Of a stretch of 64,000 nt of DNA, positions 8,182 through 16,926 are shown piece after piece (the first letter of the stretch is position 1; the number at the start of each line of letters is the position of its first letter). The DNA comes from Natrinema ejinorense. GTDB lineage: Archaea; Halobacteriota; Halobacteria; Halobacteriales; Natrialbaceae. Position numbers and translations under genes: made by a program. Where the stretch lies: contig NZ_NXNI01000001.1 in NCBI RefSeq assembly GCF_002494345.1, forward strand, positions 3,534,001-3,598,000, in the 5' to 3' direction. The notes beneath the pieces were generated by a model. It was not told where the DNA came from, did not search any database, and was given only the letters and a program-made list of their open reading frames with translations.

Positions 8182-8266
8182 CGTGGCCCTCCGTGGCTTC
8201 TGGGGCGGTCGCGGGCTGGTCGGTCGTCGCGTCGCGTCGCACCTCGGTGCGGTATCCGCGTTTCAT
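8171..8266 (-). CDS. Possible 31-residue ORF overlapping the MaoC start
   Basis: The ORF begins MKRGYRTEVRRD and ends GHDAE, 11 bases inside the MaoC gene in another frame. A TATA-like CTGTTATGTC at about 8293-8302 lies some 30 bases upstream, so a leaderless start at 8266 (or 8275) is plausible. It has an even mix of charged residues and no recognisable domain. It may be a real microprotein coupled to MaoC, or only the leader of a longer transcript. Confidence 0.33.
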   Translation of the reverse strand: MKRGYRTEVRRDATTDQPATAPEATEGHDAE

Positions 8267-8388
8267 TGGCGACATGGTTTGCGGACGACTGACATAACAG
8301 TACCCTTCTCGGATGCGAGTCGCGTGAGACCGTTCGGTCGATCTGGATTCACCGGCTGAAGTTGTCCTCCCAACGGTGATGAGTGTCC

Positions 8389-8527
8389 TGTTATCGTGGC
8401 AACACTGAACGGCCACGCCCTCCCCAACCGATTCGTTCGCTCCTTTCAGTCGCTCACTCATCCCTCGCGCAATGTCGGCCCGCGTCTCACTCGTCGTTCG
8501 CCGCGGGCCAGCGCGCGCCACCGCGTG
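8389..8527 (+). repeat. Dispersed structured repeat, copy A
   Basis: Shares three blocks with copies at 32479-32680 and 32731-32870: a CTCCCCAACCGATTCG block, CTCATCCCTCGCGCAA, and GCGCGCCACCGC. Between the last two blocks is a hairpin with arms 8477-8484 and 8502-8509 (GGCCCGCG and its exact complement). The arm sequence differs from the other copies but is still self-complementary. Confidence 0.75.
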
Positions 8528-8543
8528 CCGACCGGTCGAATCG

Positions 8544-8549
8544 CTTATA
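8544..8549 (+). promoter_or_regulatory. TATA-like box for the mini-ORF/SDR unit
   Basis: CTTATA is centred about 31 bases before the ATG at 8578, so the predicted RNA 5' end falls at the mini-ORF start, not at the SDR start 71 bases further on. Confidence 0.5.
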
Positions 8550-8577
8550 CCGGCGGTCGATGAACCCGTAGACGCTC

Positions 8578-8652
8578 ATGGCAGAGAGTATCACACTCGG
8601 CTCGAGCGAACGGTCAGTAGAACGGACGCGCGTCGCGGAGGCTCACCGATGA
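8578..8652 (+). CDS. Possible 24-residue leaderless ORF coupled to SDR
   Basis: A 24-codon ORF starting MAESITLGSSERS and ending EAHR. Its TGA overlaps the ATG of the SDR gene as ATGA. It sits where a leaderless transcript from the box at 8544 should begin. The overlap and the promoter spacing argue that ribosomes translate it before reaching the SDR. No function is recognisable. Confidence 0.4.
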   Translation: MAESITLGSSERSVERTRVAEAHR

Positions 8653-9422
8653 CGACGGCACAGTTCAGCGTCGACGGGGAAACTGCGATCGTCACCGGCT
8701 CCTCGAGCGGCATCGGGAAGACGATCGTCGAGCGGTTCGCCGACGACGGCGCGAACGTCGTCGTCACGTCTCGAGAACTCGAGAACGTCGAGCCGGTCGC
8801 CGACGCGATCAACGAGAGCGATCGGCCGGGCGAGGCGATCGCGATCGAGTGCGACGTGACGGATCGGGAGGCCGTCCAGCGGCTCGTCGACGAGACCGTC
8901 GCGGAGTTCGGCGCGCTCGACGTGTTGATCAACAACGCGGGGGCGAGCTTTCAGGCTCCGCCGGCCGAGATCAGCGAGAACGGCTGGAAGACGATCGTCG
9001 ACATCAACCTCCACGGCACGTTCCACTGTTCCCAGATCGCCGGCGAGTACATGCGCGAGCACGGCGGCGGCCGGATCGTCAACTTCGCCAGCGTCGCGGG
9101 CACCCGCGGCTCGCGGTCGATGAGTCACTACGGGGCCGCCAAGGCCGGCGTCGTCAACTTCACGACCTCCGTCGCGGCCGACTGGGCAGAAGACGACATC
9201 TGGGTCAACTGCATCGCGCCCGGCCTCGTCGCGACCGAGGGTGTCCGGACCCAGATGGGCGTCGACGACGATGCGGACGAAATCGCCCGAACGACCCCGG
9301 ACCGCACCATCGGCAGCCCCGAGGAGGTCGCCGACCTCGCGCAGTTCCTCGCCAGTCCCGCCTCCTCGTACATGGTCGGCGAGACGGTTACGATCAAAGG
9401 ACGGCCGCGCCTCGAGGAGTAA
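8649..9422 (+). CDS. SDR-family NAD(P)-dependent oxidoreductase (FabG-like)
   Basis: A 257-residue classical short-chain dehydrogenase. The TGSSSGIG cofactor motif is at 16-23, NNAG at 96-99, and the catalytic Ser148, Tyr161 and Lys165 lie in SMSHYGAAK. The start MTTAQFSVDG at 8649 is chosen over a longer frame because the fold begins there and the ATG overlaps the stop of the small ORF before it. The likely reaction is oxidation or reduction of a 3-hydroxy/3-oxoacyl-CoA or a related alcohol, given acyl-CoA genes on both sides. The substrate is not determined. Confidence 0.9.
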   Translation: MTTAQFSVDGETAIVTGSSSGIGKTIVERFADDGANVVVTSRELENVEPVADAINESDRPGEAIAIECDVTDREAVQRLVDETVAEFGALDVLINNAGASFQAPPAEISENGWKTIVDINLHGTFHCSQIAGEYMREHGGGRIVNFASVAGTRGSRSMSHYGAAKAGVVNFTTSVAADWAEDDIWVNCIAPGLVATEGVRTQMGVDDDADEIARTTPDRTIGSPEEVADLAQFLASPASSYMVGETVTIKGRPRLEE

Positions 9423-9515
9423 CGCGGCGGACGCTCACCTCGCGTATATCGCCGTGGGGATCGCCCTTCGAGTTAGGAACAGGTGTCTCGAAACATGTTG
9501 TCTGTTACCAGTACC

Positions 9516-9526
9516 CGCATATTTTT
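9516..9526 (+). promoter_or_regulatory. TATA-like box for acyl-CoA ligase at 9554
   Basis: GCATATTTTTC is centred about 32 bases before the ATG at 9554. This supports that start over the much longer open frame beginning at 8849. Confidence 0.55.
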
Positions 9527-9553
9527 CAGGTCGAACGACATACCACGGACAGT

Positions 9554-11173
9554 ATGGAGCTCGATATCGTCCCTGCGGAGACGCTCCTCGAGCCGCCCTA
9601 CGACGGGAACGTCGCCAACTTGCTCGACAGAGCGATTACGGAATCCCCTGACACGATCGCGATCGAACACGCCGGCGAGACGATCACCTACCGCGAGTTC
9701 GGCGATCGCGTTGCCCGAGTTGCGAACGGGCTCCGAGAACTCGGCCTCGAGGCCGGCGACCGGGTGGGCGTCTACATGCCGAACGGCATTCCCTTCTGTA
9801 CCGTCATCTGGGCCTGCTGTCACGCCGGCGTCATCGCGAGTCCGCTGAACCCCGAGTACCGCCGTCGCGAGATCGAATACCAGCTCGACCACGCCGACGC
9901 GGAGGTGGTGCTGATCGAGGGCGCGGCGCCACGCGCCGCGGGAGATGCGAGCGGGTATCGCCCGCGAGCCGACACCTACGTCGTCGAGGCCGTCGCGGAC
10001 CTCGAGACGGAGATCGTCAGCGCGACGCCGGGCAGCGACCACCCGTCACTGCCGGAACTCGGCGACGACGCGAACGCGGCGATCGCCGACCGCGAGGACG
10101 ACGACGTCCTCCTCCAGCCCTACACCTCGGGGACCACGGGCGAGCCCAAGGGCGTCCTGTTGACCCACCGCAATTTCCGGGTCCAGATCGCACAGGGCGT
10201 CTCGAGTTACAGCGCCAGCCCGATCGACGGCGACGGGATCATCGTCCTGCCGATGTACCACATCACCGGGTTGCTCGGGATGATGGCGTCGCTGTGTGCC
10301 GGTCGGACGCTGCACCTGCTCCGACCCGATCAGTGGGACCCGGAACGGGTCCTCCGCACGCTCGACGAGCACGACGTGCCGTCGTTTACCGGCGTCGCCG
10401 CGATGTTCGTCGATCTGCTCGAGGCCTACGATCCGGACGAGTACGACCTGTCGACGCTGGTTCGGGCGGGACAGGGGGGAGACAAGCTCCCGGCACCGAC
10501 CCAGGAGCGATTCGAGGAGCTCTTCGACGTCCCGCTTTCGGAGGGCTACGGGCTGACCGAAACGACCGCGACGACCCATACGATCCGGTGGTCGTCGCTC
10601 GGAAAGCGCCCCGGAAGCGTCGGCCAGCCGGTCGGACACACGCGGTCGAAGATCGTCGACGAGGACGGTACCGAGGTCGGACCCGGCGAGGAGGGCGAAA
10701 TCCTCGTTCAGGGACCGCAGGTGATGAAGGGCTATTACGAGAACCCCGCAGCGAACGACGAGGTATTCACGGCGGAGGGGTGGTTCCGCACGGGCGACAT
10801 CGGGACGCGGGACGCGGACAACTACTACTACGTCAAGGGGCGCGAGAAGGAGATGATCCTGACCGCGGGGTACAACGTCTATCCGCGGGAAATCGAGAAC
10901 GTGCTCTACGAGCACTCTGCCGTCCACGAGGCGGCGGTTTTCGGGGTTCCCGACGACCGACGGGGCGAGACCGTCGCCGCCGCGATCACGCCGAAAGCGG
11001 GCGCGGACCTGACCGCCGACGACGTCGAGGCGTACGTCCTCGACGAACTCGCACCCTACAAACACCCGCGGATCGTCGAGATCCGGCCCGACCTCCCGAA
11101 GACGGGGAGCGGAAAGATCCGCAAGACGACGCTACGGGACGAATTCCTCGAGGAGCACGGAACCGAATCGTGA
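9554..11173 (+). CDS. AMP-forming acyl-CoA ligase
   Basis: A 539-residue class I adenylate-forming enzyme making an acyl-CoA from acid, ATP and CoA. Key motifs are PYTSGTTGEPKGVLLTH (P-loop), GYGLTETTATTH, WFRTGDIGTRD and the C-terminal PKTGSGKIRKTTL with the catalytic Lys. It is paralogous to the ligase at 3654-5228, including the shared DADNYY and AGYN-YP segments. An MFS transporter gene starts 42 bases downstream, so uptake and activation of the same acid may be linked. Confidence 0.91.
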   Translation: MELDIVPAETLLEPPYDGNVANLLDRAITESPDTIAIEHAGETITYREFGDRVARVANGLRELGLEAGDRVGVYMPNGIPFCTVIWACCHAGVIASPLNPEYRRREIEYQLDHADAEVVLIEGAAPRAAGDASGYRPRADTYVVEAVADLETEIVSATPGSDHPSLPELGDDANAAIADREDDDVLLQPYTSGTTGEPKGVLLTHRNFRVQIAQGVSSYSASPIDGDGIIVLPMYHITGLLGMMASLCAGRTLHLLRPDQWDPERVLRTLDEHDVPSFTGVAAMFVDLLEAYDPDEYDLSTLVRAGQGGDKLPAPTQERFEELFDVPLSEGYGLTETTATTHTIRWSSLGKRPGSVGQPVGHTRSKIVDEDGTEVGPGEEGEILVQGPQVMKGYYENPAANDEVFTAEGWFRTGDIGTRDADNYYYVKGREKEMILTAGYNVYPREIENVLYEHSAVHEAAVFGVPDDRRGETVAAAITPKAGADLTADDVEAYVLDELAPYKHPRIVEIRPDLPKTGSGKIRKTTLRDEFLEEHGTES

Positions 11174-11215
11174 GCCACTTGTACGCGAGCGCTCGAATCG
11201 GTAGCTACTGCCTGA

Positions 11216-12514
11216 ATGTCTGAACAGTCCCCCTATTCGACGGCCGAGATCAGGACGATCGCCCTCGCAGTCATCGCCGGCGTCTTCTTCGGCGGGGTGG
11301 CGACGGGGGTGGCCTTCCCGACGCTCCCGCTGCTCGACGAGAAACTCGTGATCAGCGCGGTCATGCTGAGCGTGATCCTCTCGGCCAATCGGATCGCGCG
11401 ACTGTTCATGAACACGCCGGCCGGGACGATCATCGACCAGGTCGGCGCGCGGAAACCGATGATCTTCGGGCTGTTCACGCAGGCGCTGGCTCCGTTCGGT
11501 TACATCGTCGGCCTCCACACGCCGCCGACCGAGCTCGGAACGGTCCCGTTGCTCGGCGACGTGTCGCTTCCGGGGGTCGTCTTCGTCCTGGCACGGCTGT
11601 TCTGGGGCGTCGGGAGCGCGTTCGTCTTTCTCGGGGCGTTCGCGACGATCACGTACGTGACGACCTCCGACAACCGCGGCCGGTGGGTCGGCTACATGCG
11701 CGGCGGACAGTCGCTGGGCTTCCCGACCGGGCTCGTCGTCGGGGGCGTGCTGACCGACCTCGCCAGCATGCAGACGGCGTTTCTCGCCGCCGGCGTGCTC
11801 GCGCTGATCGCCGGCGCCGTCGCGACGCTCGTCCTGCCGGACGTCCACGCCGGCGCGGAGGGTCGAGGCGCGAAGCTCCGGGAGGTCCCATCGCTGCTCG
11901 CCGGCAACCCGACCGTCGTCCTGATCGGGTACGGGAACTTCACCCTTCGATTCCTCTGGGGCGGGATCATCCTCTCGACGCTCGCCCGCTACGCCAGCGA
12001 CGCCGGCCTCGAGCTCTCGGCGCTCGGCGCGGCGGGCATCAGCGGGATCGTGATGGGGCTGGGCGTGCTCACGTCGGGATCGATGACCATGGTCACCGGC
12101 CGGGTGTCGGACATGGTCAGCGATCGGACGCTGCTGACGGTGCCCGCGTTTCTGGCGATGGGCACGGGCTTTCTGATCATCGCCTACGTCCCGACGATCG
12201 AGGCGCTGCTCGGAGCGATCGTCCTCGTCGGTGGCGGGATGGGCGCGGCCGCACCGGCGCTGCTCGCGATCATGGGCGATCTCACTCCCGGCGACGAACT
12301 CGGCCGGATGGGCGGCGTCTACCAGGTGATGGGTGACGTCGGACTCAGTCTCGGACCGCTGATCGCGATCCCCGCCGTCGACCTCTGGTTTGGCTACCAG
12401 TTGACGTACGTGCTCTGTGCCGCGCTCGTCTTGAGCTGCCTGACGATCGTCTCGCTCCCGCTGTTGCGAAATCCCGACGTCTCGAGGGCGGGAGCGAAAG
12501 CGGACGAAGGGTAG
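11216..12514 (+). CDS. MFS transporter
   Basis: A 432-residue polytopic membrane protein with about 12 hydrophobic segments arranged in two halves. The cytoplasmic loop after TM2 carries the MFS-like DQVGARKP signature. There is no cleavable signal. It lies 42 bases after the acyl-CoA ligase and is probably in the same transcript, which hints at import of the carboxylic acid that the ligase activates. Substrate and direction of transport are not evident. Confidence 0.88.
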   Translation: MSEQSPYSTAEIRTIALAVIAGVFFGGVATGVAFPTLPLLDEKLVISAVMLSVILSANRIARLFMNTPAGTIIDQVGARKPMIFGLFTQALAPFGYIVGLHTPPTELGTVPLLGDVSLPGVVFVLARLFWGVGSAFVFLGAFATITYVTTSDNRGRWVGYMRGGQSLGFPTGLVVGGVLTDLASMQTAFLAAGVLALIAGAVATLVLPDVHAGAEGRGAKLREVPSLLAGNPTVVLIGYGNFTLRFLWGGIILSTLARYASDAGLELSALGAAGISGIVMGLGVLTSGSMTMVTGRVSDMVSDRTLLTVPAFLAMGTGFLIIAYVPTIEALLGAIVLVGGGMGAAAPALLAIMGDLTPGDELGRMGGVYQVMGDVGLSLGPLIAIPAVDLWFGYQLTYVLCAALVLSCLTIVSLPLLRNPDVSRAGAKADEG

Positions 12515-12542
12515 CGATCGACGCCTCGTCCGTCCCGCTGCT

Positions 12543-12621
12543 CGTACGGTCTGCCGTCGGTTCCCGGCGCACTCGCACGGCTGGGCGGGTGCTCGGCACT
12601 GCCCGACAGGAGTCCGTCTCA
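12543..12621. repeat. Degenerate copy of the 80-base palindromic repeat
   Basis: Begins CGTACGGTCTGCCGTC and ends GACAGGAGTCCGTCTCA, matching the ends of the better copies at 24418-24497 and 28781-28860, while the middle has diverged. It lies 28 bases after the MFS stop, so it may act in 3' end formation. Confidence 0.45.
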
Positions 12622-12700
12622 CGGCCGGTCCATCTCACATCCCACGGGCCAGCGGCGTTTGGGGAAGCTTTCATAGCTGCCGAGGCGATATTGGTATACA

Positions 12701-14239
12701 ATGTCTCCCACACGGAGAACGGCCGCTCGCGTGCGTCCGTGGCTTCCCCCGGTCGCCGTGGCACTCGCGGCGGGACTCGCCGCCGTGGGGGGCTCGTACC
12801 TGGCCGTCGGCCGACGGCCGGCGTTCGTCGGGACGCCGATCGACCGATTCGTCGTCACAGCCAGCCCCGAAGTACTCGTGTCGTTCGCGATCACCGAACT
12901 CGGAACGCTCGGCCACCAGTTGGCCTTCCTGACGGCCATCGCACTGACGTGCGTCTGTTTCGGACTGGCGGCGCTGCCCGGCGTCTTGCTCCTTTGGGGT
13001 CGCGGCCCCGTCCCCGGCGTGCTGGCCCGCCGAGGCGGCGGGGCCGTCACCGGCGTGATCGTCGGGGCGGCGCTGCCGGGTGCTGTCGCGTTCGGACTGA
13101 CGGGGTCGCCAGCGTCGAGCGCCGCCACCGCCGCCGGAGCCGGACTCGTCTCGCTGGTGACGGTTGCGGTGGCCGCGCTCGCCGCCGACGGGGACGCCGC
13201 CCTCGGCTCTCTCGGTCGGCGGCGCGTCCTCGGGGCCGTCGGATCGGCGGTCGGCCTGGGTGTGCTCGGCGTCTTCGTTCGCGGAACCGGGGAGGAGTCG
13301 GCCCCGTCGAGTCTCGAGGTCCCCGCGGACGCCCGGCCCGAAATCCGTGAGCTGCTCACGCGGGCCAAAGCGCAGTCCCTCGCCGTCGAGGGACTCGAGC
13401 CGCTGGTCAGCACGGACTTCTACGAAGTCGACATCGCCAACGTCGATCCCGCCGTCGACCGCGAGGAGTGGGCGCTCTCGATTACGGGGGCCGTCGAAGC
13501 GGAGGCGGAGTACGAGTTCGCGGAGATCGAGGCCATGGCCCTCGAGGACCGGTTCGTCACGTTACGCTGTGTCGGCGACCAACTCAACGGCCGGCAGATG
13601 GATACGGCCCTCTGGAGCGGTGTACCCGTCGAGGCGCTCCTCGAGGAGGCAAATCCCCGTGGGACTCGAGTTATCCTGCACGGCGCGGACGGCTACTACA
13701 ACGAGTTCCCGCTTGAGGCGCTGCGGCCGGGGCTGTTGGCCTACCGCATGAACGGCCGACCGCTGCCGCGGGCACACGGCGCGCCGGTGCGCGCGCTCGT
13801 TCCGGGCCACTGGGGCGAGATCAACGTGAAGTGGCTGACCGAGATCGAGGTCCGCGACGAGGAGACCACGGGCTACTGGGAGCACCGGGGCTGGCACGGC
13901 ACGGGCCCGGTCGAGACGGTCGCCAAGCTCTGGCAGGTCAACCGCCTCGGCGGCGGGCGTCTCGAGGTCGCCGGTCACGCCTACGCCGGTACCAGGGGTA
14001 TCGACGCCGTCGAGGTCTCGACCGACGGCGGCGATACCTGGGTCGAGGCCGAACTGTCCGACTCCCTTCCGGGCGAGGACGTCTGGCGGCAGTGGCGACA
14101 CGAGTACGGAGCGGCCGGGAGACACGAGGTGATCGTCCGGGCTCGAGACGGGAACGGCGACCTCCAAATCCCCGAGAAGGATGGGCCGAAGCCCGACGGT
14201 GCTACCGGCTGGGTTTCGGAAACTGTCGGGCCGCAGTGA
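12701..14239 (+). CDS. Membrane-anchored sulfite-oxidase-family molybdopterin oxidoreductase
   Basis: A 512-residue protein in two parts. Residues 1 to about 195 hold about five or six transmembrane segments. Residues about 200 to 512 form an oxidoreductase molybdopterin-binding domain plus a C-terminal Moco dimerisation-like domain. The molybdenum-ligand Cys290 lies in TLRCVGDQLNG. Downstream blocks GYYNEFPLEAL, PRAHGAPVRALVPG and GINVKWL-like INVKWLTEIEV fit the family. A Tat-like RRRVLGAVGSAVGLG at 173-187 directly precedes the catalytic domain, suggesting that the domain faces outside. The physiological substrate (sulfite or another oxyanion) is unknown. Confidence 0.88.
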   Translation: MSPTRRTAARVRPWLPPVAVALAAGLAAVGGSYLAVGRRPAFVGTPIDRFVVTASPEVLVSFAITELGTLGHQLAFLTAIALTCVCFGLAALPGVLLLWGRGPVPGVLARRGGGAVTGVIVGAALPGAVAFGLTGSPASSAATAAGAGLVSLVTVAVAALAADGDAALGSLGRRRVLGAVGSAVGLGVLGVFVRGTGEESAPSSLEVPADARPEIRELLTRAKAQSLAVEGLEPLVSTDFYEVDIANVDPAVDREEWALSITGAVEAEAEYEFAEIEAMALEDRFVTLRCVGDQLNGRQMDTALWSGVPVEALLEEANPRGTRVILHGADGYYNEFPLEALRPGLLAYRMNGRPLPRAHGAPVRALVPGHWGEINVKWLTEIEVRDEETTGYWEHRGWHGTGPVETVAKLWQVNRLGGGRLEVAGHAYAGTRGIDAVEVSTDGGDTWVEAELSDSLPGEDVWRQWRHEYGAAGRHEVIVRARDGNGDLQIPEKDGPKPDGATGWVSETVGPQ

Positions 14240-14370
14240 GCGCCGGGACATCCGTGGGGTGATCCCTGTATCGGACTCGTCCGTTCTGTTACGGTCGAGC
14301 GTTTCTCACTGGTGATTCCCATTCGGAAAACCGGAACAGCGTCCCTCACCGATGAAAAAAACGGCGAGAT

Positions 14371-14400
14371 CTATATGGAAAAAACATGAACGTTTATATG
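14371..14400 (+). promoter_or_regulatory. Tandem TATA-like boxes upstream of ABC transporter operon
   Basis: Two similar boxes, TCTATATGG and GTTTATATG, lie about 20 bases apart in an AT-rich stretch (14355-14415), which is unusual in this GC-rich sequence. The second would start RNA near 14420, leaving a leader of about 25 bases before the ATG at 14445. Confidence 0.5.
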
Positions 14401-14444
14401 GGAATATGGGGATGTTAGCAATGGACAAGAGTCCTTGACAACAG

Positions 14445-15860
14445 ATGACACGGGACACTATCGACAGGCGTCGGGTGCTTACAGGTGCTGGTGTCGGAAT
14501 CGCTTCAGCGATGGCAGGCTGCTTGGGTGGTGGTGGCGACGGCGGCGACGGTGAAGTCCACTTCATCACGGACTACTACAACGACTCGTGGGAGGCCCTC
14601 TGGGGAGACCTCGAGTCACAGTTCGAAGACGAGACCGACATCCAGATGAACATCGAGGAAGGCGGAATGTCGGGCACGCAGGAAGGGCGTCTCGCCCAGC
14701 TGATCCAGTCGGGGAACCCGCCGGACGCGAACACCTCCACGTTCGATCAGGTGGCCGACATCTGGGCGACCGACCAGCTCGAGCCGGTCGACGACGTGGT
14801 CTCGTCGATCGAGGAGGTCAACGGGGAACTGTCGACCGGTGGGGCGTTCCTCGGAGGCGACACCATTTACCAGATCCCTCACGGCGTGTACATCTCCAAC
14901 TTCCAGTACCGAGCGGACATCTACGACGACCTCGGTCTGGAGGAACCGGAGACGTTTCAGGACATCCTCGACAACGCCAGAGCAATCGACGAGTCGGACG
15001 AACACGACGCGCGCGGATACGGGTTGGCCGGAATGCCGACCGGGAAGAGTCAGGACGAGTTCCAGGTCCTTCTGGCAAGCGCGGGGCTCTCCGGGCTCGG
15101 GGTCCGCTGGAGCGATCCCGAGGCGCGTGATGAACTCGAGGTGTACTTCCCCGAAGAGGAAGTGACGATGGTATTGCAGTTCATGAAGGACCTTTCCCAG
15201 TACTCGCCCGATCCGACAAGCATCGGCTGGGCCGAGTCGCTCGGCGGGTGGGTTCAGGGCCAGTACGCCCAGTGCTACCACCTCAACGCCTGGCCGGTCG
15301 GCGTCACCGCGCAAACGGCCGAGGCGCAGGATAGCGACGCCCTTCGGGGGCTGGCCGAGGCGACGCAGATCATGGCCTATCCGACCTGGGAAGGGATCGA
15401 CAAGGACGAGAACTGGCTGTCGGCTCCGGCCCCGGACGGCTACCACATCTTCGCGAACGCCGAGAACACGTCGGACGCCAAGGAGTGGTTCGAGTGGGTC
15501 TACGCCGACAGCATGGAGCAGACGGTGAGCTTCTACGCGGCGGATCCGGGCCGGTTCCTGCCGAGCTACACCGACGTACTGAGCTCCGATGCGTTCCAGA
15601 ACCAGGACATCATGCAGGCCCATCCGCACCTGCTCGAGAAGCTCCAGTACGTTCAGGACGAGATCTGGGCCAACCACTACGGGAGCGTCGACGAGGCCAA
15701 CATCTCCTCGCCCGAGGCGCTGTACATGCAACGCCAGTGGTTCTACGGAGAGATGGTCAACCGGGTGGTCACCAACTCCAACACCGTCCAGGAGGCTTAC
15801 GAGTGGGGCCGCGGCAAGCTCGAGGAGGCTCTCGCGGACGCCAAGGAACAGTTCGGATAG
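14445..15860 (+). CDS. Extracellular solute-binding lipoprotein, ABC sugar transporter (CUT1)
   Basis: A 471-residue family 1 extracellular solute-binding protein. The N-terminus has a Tat signal (DRRRVLTGAGVG) ending in a lipobox MAGC with the lipidated Cys26, then a Gly/Asp-rich tether, typical of haloarchaeal binding proteins. The mature part shows the usual binding-protein blocks, including a Trp/Tyr-rich ligand-binding C-lobe. It is first in an operon with two permeases and an ATPase, all in one direction. By family it probably binds a sugar, oligosaccharide or glycerol-phosphate-like compound outside the cell. The ligand is not determinable. Confidence 0.93.
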   Translation: MTRDTIDRRRVLTGAGVGIASAMAGCLGGGGDGGDGEVHFITDYYNDSWEALWGDLESQFEDETDIQMNIEEGGMSGTQEGRLAQLIQSGNPPDANTSTFDQVADIWATDQLEPVDDVVSSIEEVNGELSTGGAFLGGDTIYQIPHGVYISNFQYRADIYDDLGLEEPETFQDILDNARAIDESDEHDARGYGLAGMPTGKSQDEFQVLLASAGLSGLGVRWSDPEARDELEVYFPEEEVTMVLQFMKDLSQYSPDPTSIGWAESLGGWVQGQYAQCYHLNAWPVGVTAQTAEAQDSDALRGLAEATQIMAYPTWEGIDKDENWLSAPAPDGYHIFANAENTSDAKEWFEWVYADSMEQTVSFYAADPGRFLPSYTDVLSSDAFQNQDIMQAHPHLLEKLQYVQDEIWANHYGSVDEANISSPEALYMQRQWFYGEMVNRVVTNSNTVQEAYEWGRGKLEEALADAKEQFG

Positions 15861-15972
15861 TGGTCCCGGGCGAGCTGACGCTTCGTAGGGCAGTTGGCTG
15901 CGTTCGGTGTGGGACGAATCGGGTACGAATGACCGTGAGATTAACATACATGGCTGTGGAGAACCCCTAGAT

Positions 15973-16926
15973 ATGGCCGGTGAAACTGGTGAACGGATTC
16001 AACCTCGCAGGGAATTCATTCCGTGGGACGACTTGCCCGTGGAGCGGGAGACCGTCGTCGGGATCGGGACCGTGCTTCCCGTCGTCGTACTGTATCTACT
16101 CATCGCGGTGCTCCCGATCGCCTTCGCGTTCTGGGCATCGTTACACAACATTCATACGCTCAACCCGGTGTGGGAGTGGGCCGGCGTCGCGAACTACACC
16201 GAGGTCCTGAACATTTCCACGTTCTGGGGCTCGCTGTGGCGTGGTATCGTCTACATGGTCGGTAGCACGCTCATTCAGCTCTCCGTCGGCCTCTGGATGG
16301 CGCTCGTACTCAACCGCGTCACCCGCGGCCAGAAGCTTCTGACCGCGGTGGTCTTTACGGCCTACCTGATTCCGACGATCATCGTCTCGCTGATCGCGCT
16401 TCGGGTGTTCGATCCGCAGGGAGGCGTGTTCCAGATGATCGGCACCGAGTGGCTCAGTCTGTGGGGCGCGCGGGAAGCCCCGTTAGGATCGCAGACGTGG
16501 GCGATGCCGCTTCTGATCCTCGTCGGCAGCTGGAAGTTCTCCGTCTTCATTACGATCTTCACCCTCGCGCAGCTGCGGGCGATTCCAAATCGGTTCTACG
16601 AAGCGGCGAAGATCTGTGGCGCGAACCGGTGGCAGATGTTCCGTGACATCACGTTCCCGCGAATCACGGGGATCATCCTGGTCGTCGTCCTGCTCCGGTC
16701 GATCTTCATGTTCAACAAGTTCGACATCATCTGGCAGCTCACGCGGGGCGGCCCCGGTAACGCGACGACTACGCTCCCCGTGCTGGCCTACAAGACCGTC
16801 TACACCGATCAGGCGTACGGACTCGCCAACGCGATCTCCGTCGTTATGTTCCTCTTCCTGTTCGTGGCGGCGGTCGCCTACTTCAAACTCTTCAATCCGA
16901 GCGACGAGGTGGAAACGACCACATGA
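15973..16926 (+). CDS. ABC transporter permease (MalF/UgpA-like)
   Basis: A 317-residue integral membrane protein with six main hydrophobic segments. The cytoplasmic EAA loop that contacts the ATPase is YEAAKICGANRWQMFRDIT. The start MAGETGERIQ at 15973 is preferred to the longer frame from 15907, whose extra residues are not membrane-protein-like. It lies 112 bases after the binding protein and its end overlaps the second permease by 4 bases (ATGA). Confidence 0.93.
   Translation: MAGETGERIQPRREFIPWDDLPVERETVVGIGTVLPVVVLYLLIAVLPIAFAFWASLHNIHTLNPVWEWAGVANYTEVLNISTFWGSLWRGIVYMVGSTLIQLSVGLWMALVLNRVTRGQKLLTAVVFTAYLIPTIIVSLIALRVFDPQGGVFQMIGTEWLSLWGAREAPLGSQTWAMPLLILVGSWKFSVFITIFTLAQLRAIPNRFYEAAKICGANRWQMFRDITFPRITGIILVVVLLRSIFMFNKFDIIWQLTRGGPGNATTTLPVLAYKTVYTDQAYGLANAISVVMFLFLFVAAVAYFKLFNPSDEVETTT

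Larger units (their letters stand above)
8267..8577. other. Divergent intergenic region with repeat copy A
   Basis: About 310 bases between MaoC and the SDR unit. Positions 8389-8527 are repeat copy A (listed separately). 8293-8302 looks like the MaoC-side promoter and 8544-8549 the SDR-side promoter. No protein gene is supported. Confidence 0.6.

Noticed and set aside
7057-8292. A 411-codon open frame on the plus strand
   Set aside because: Antisense to the MaoC gene, which has the complete hydratase motif.
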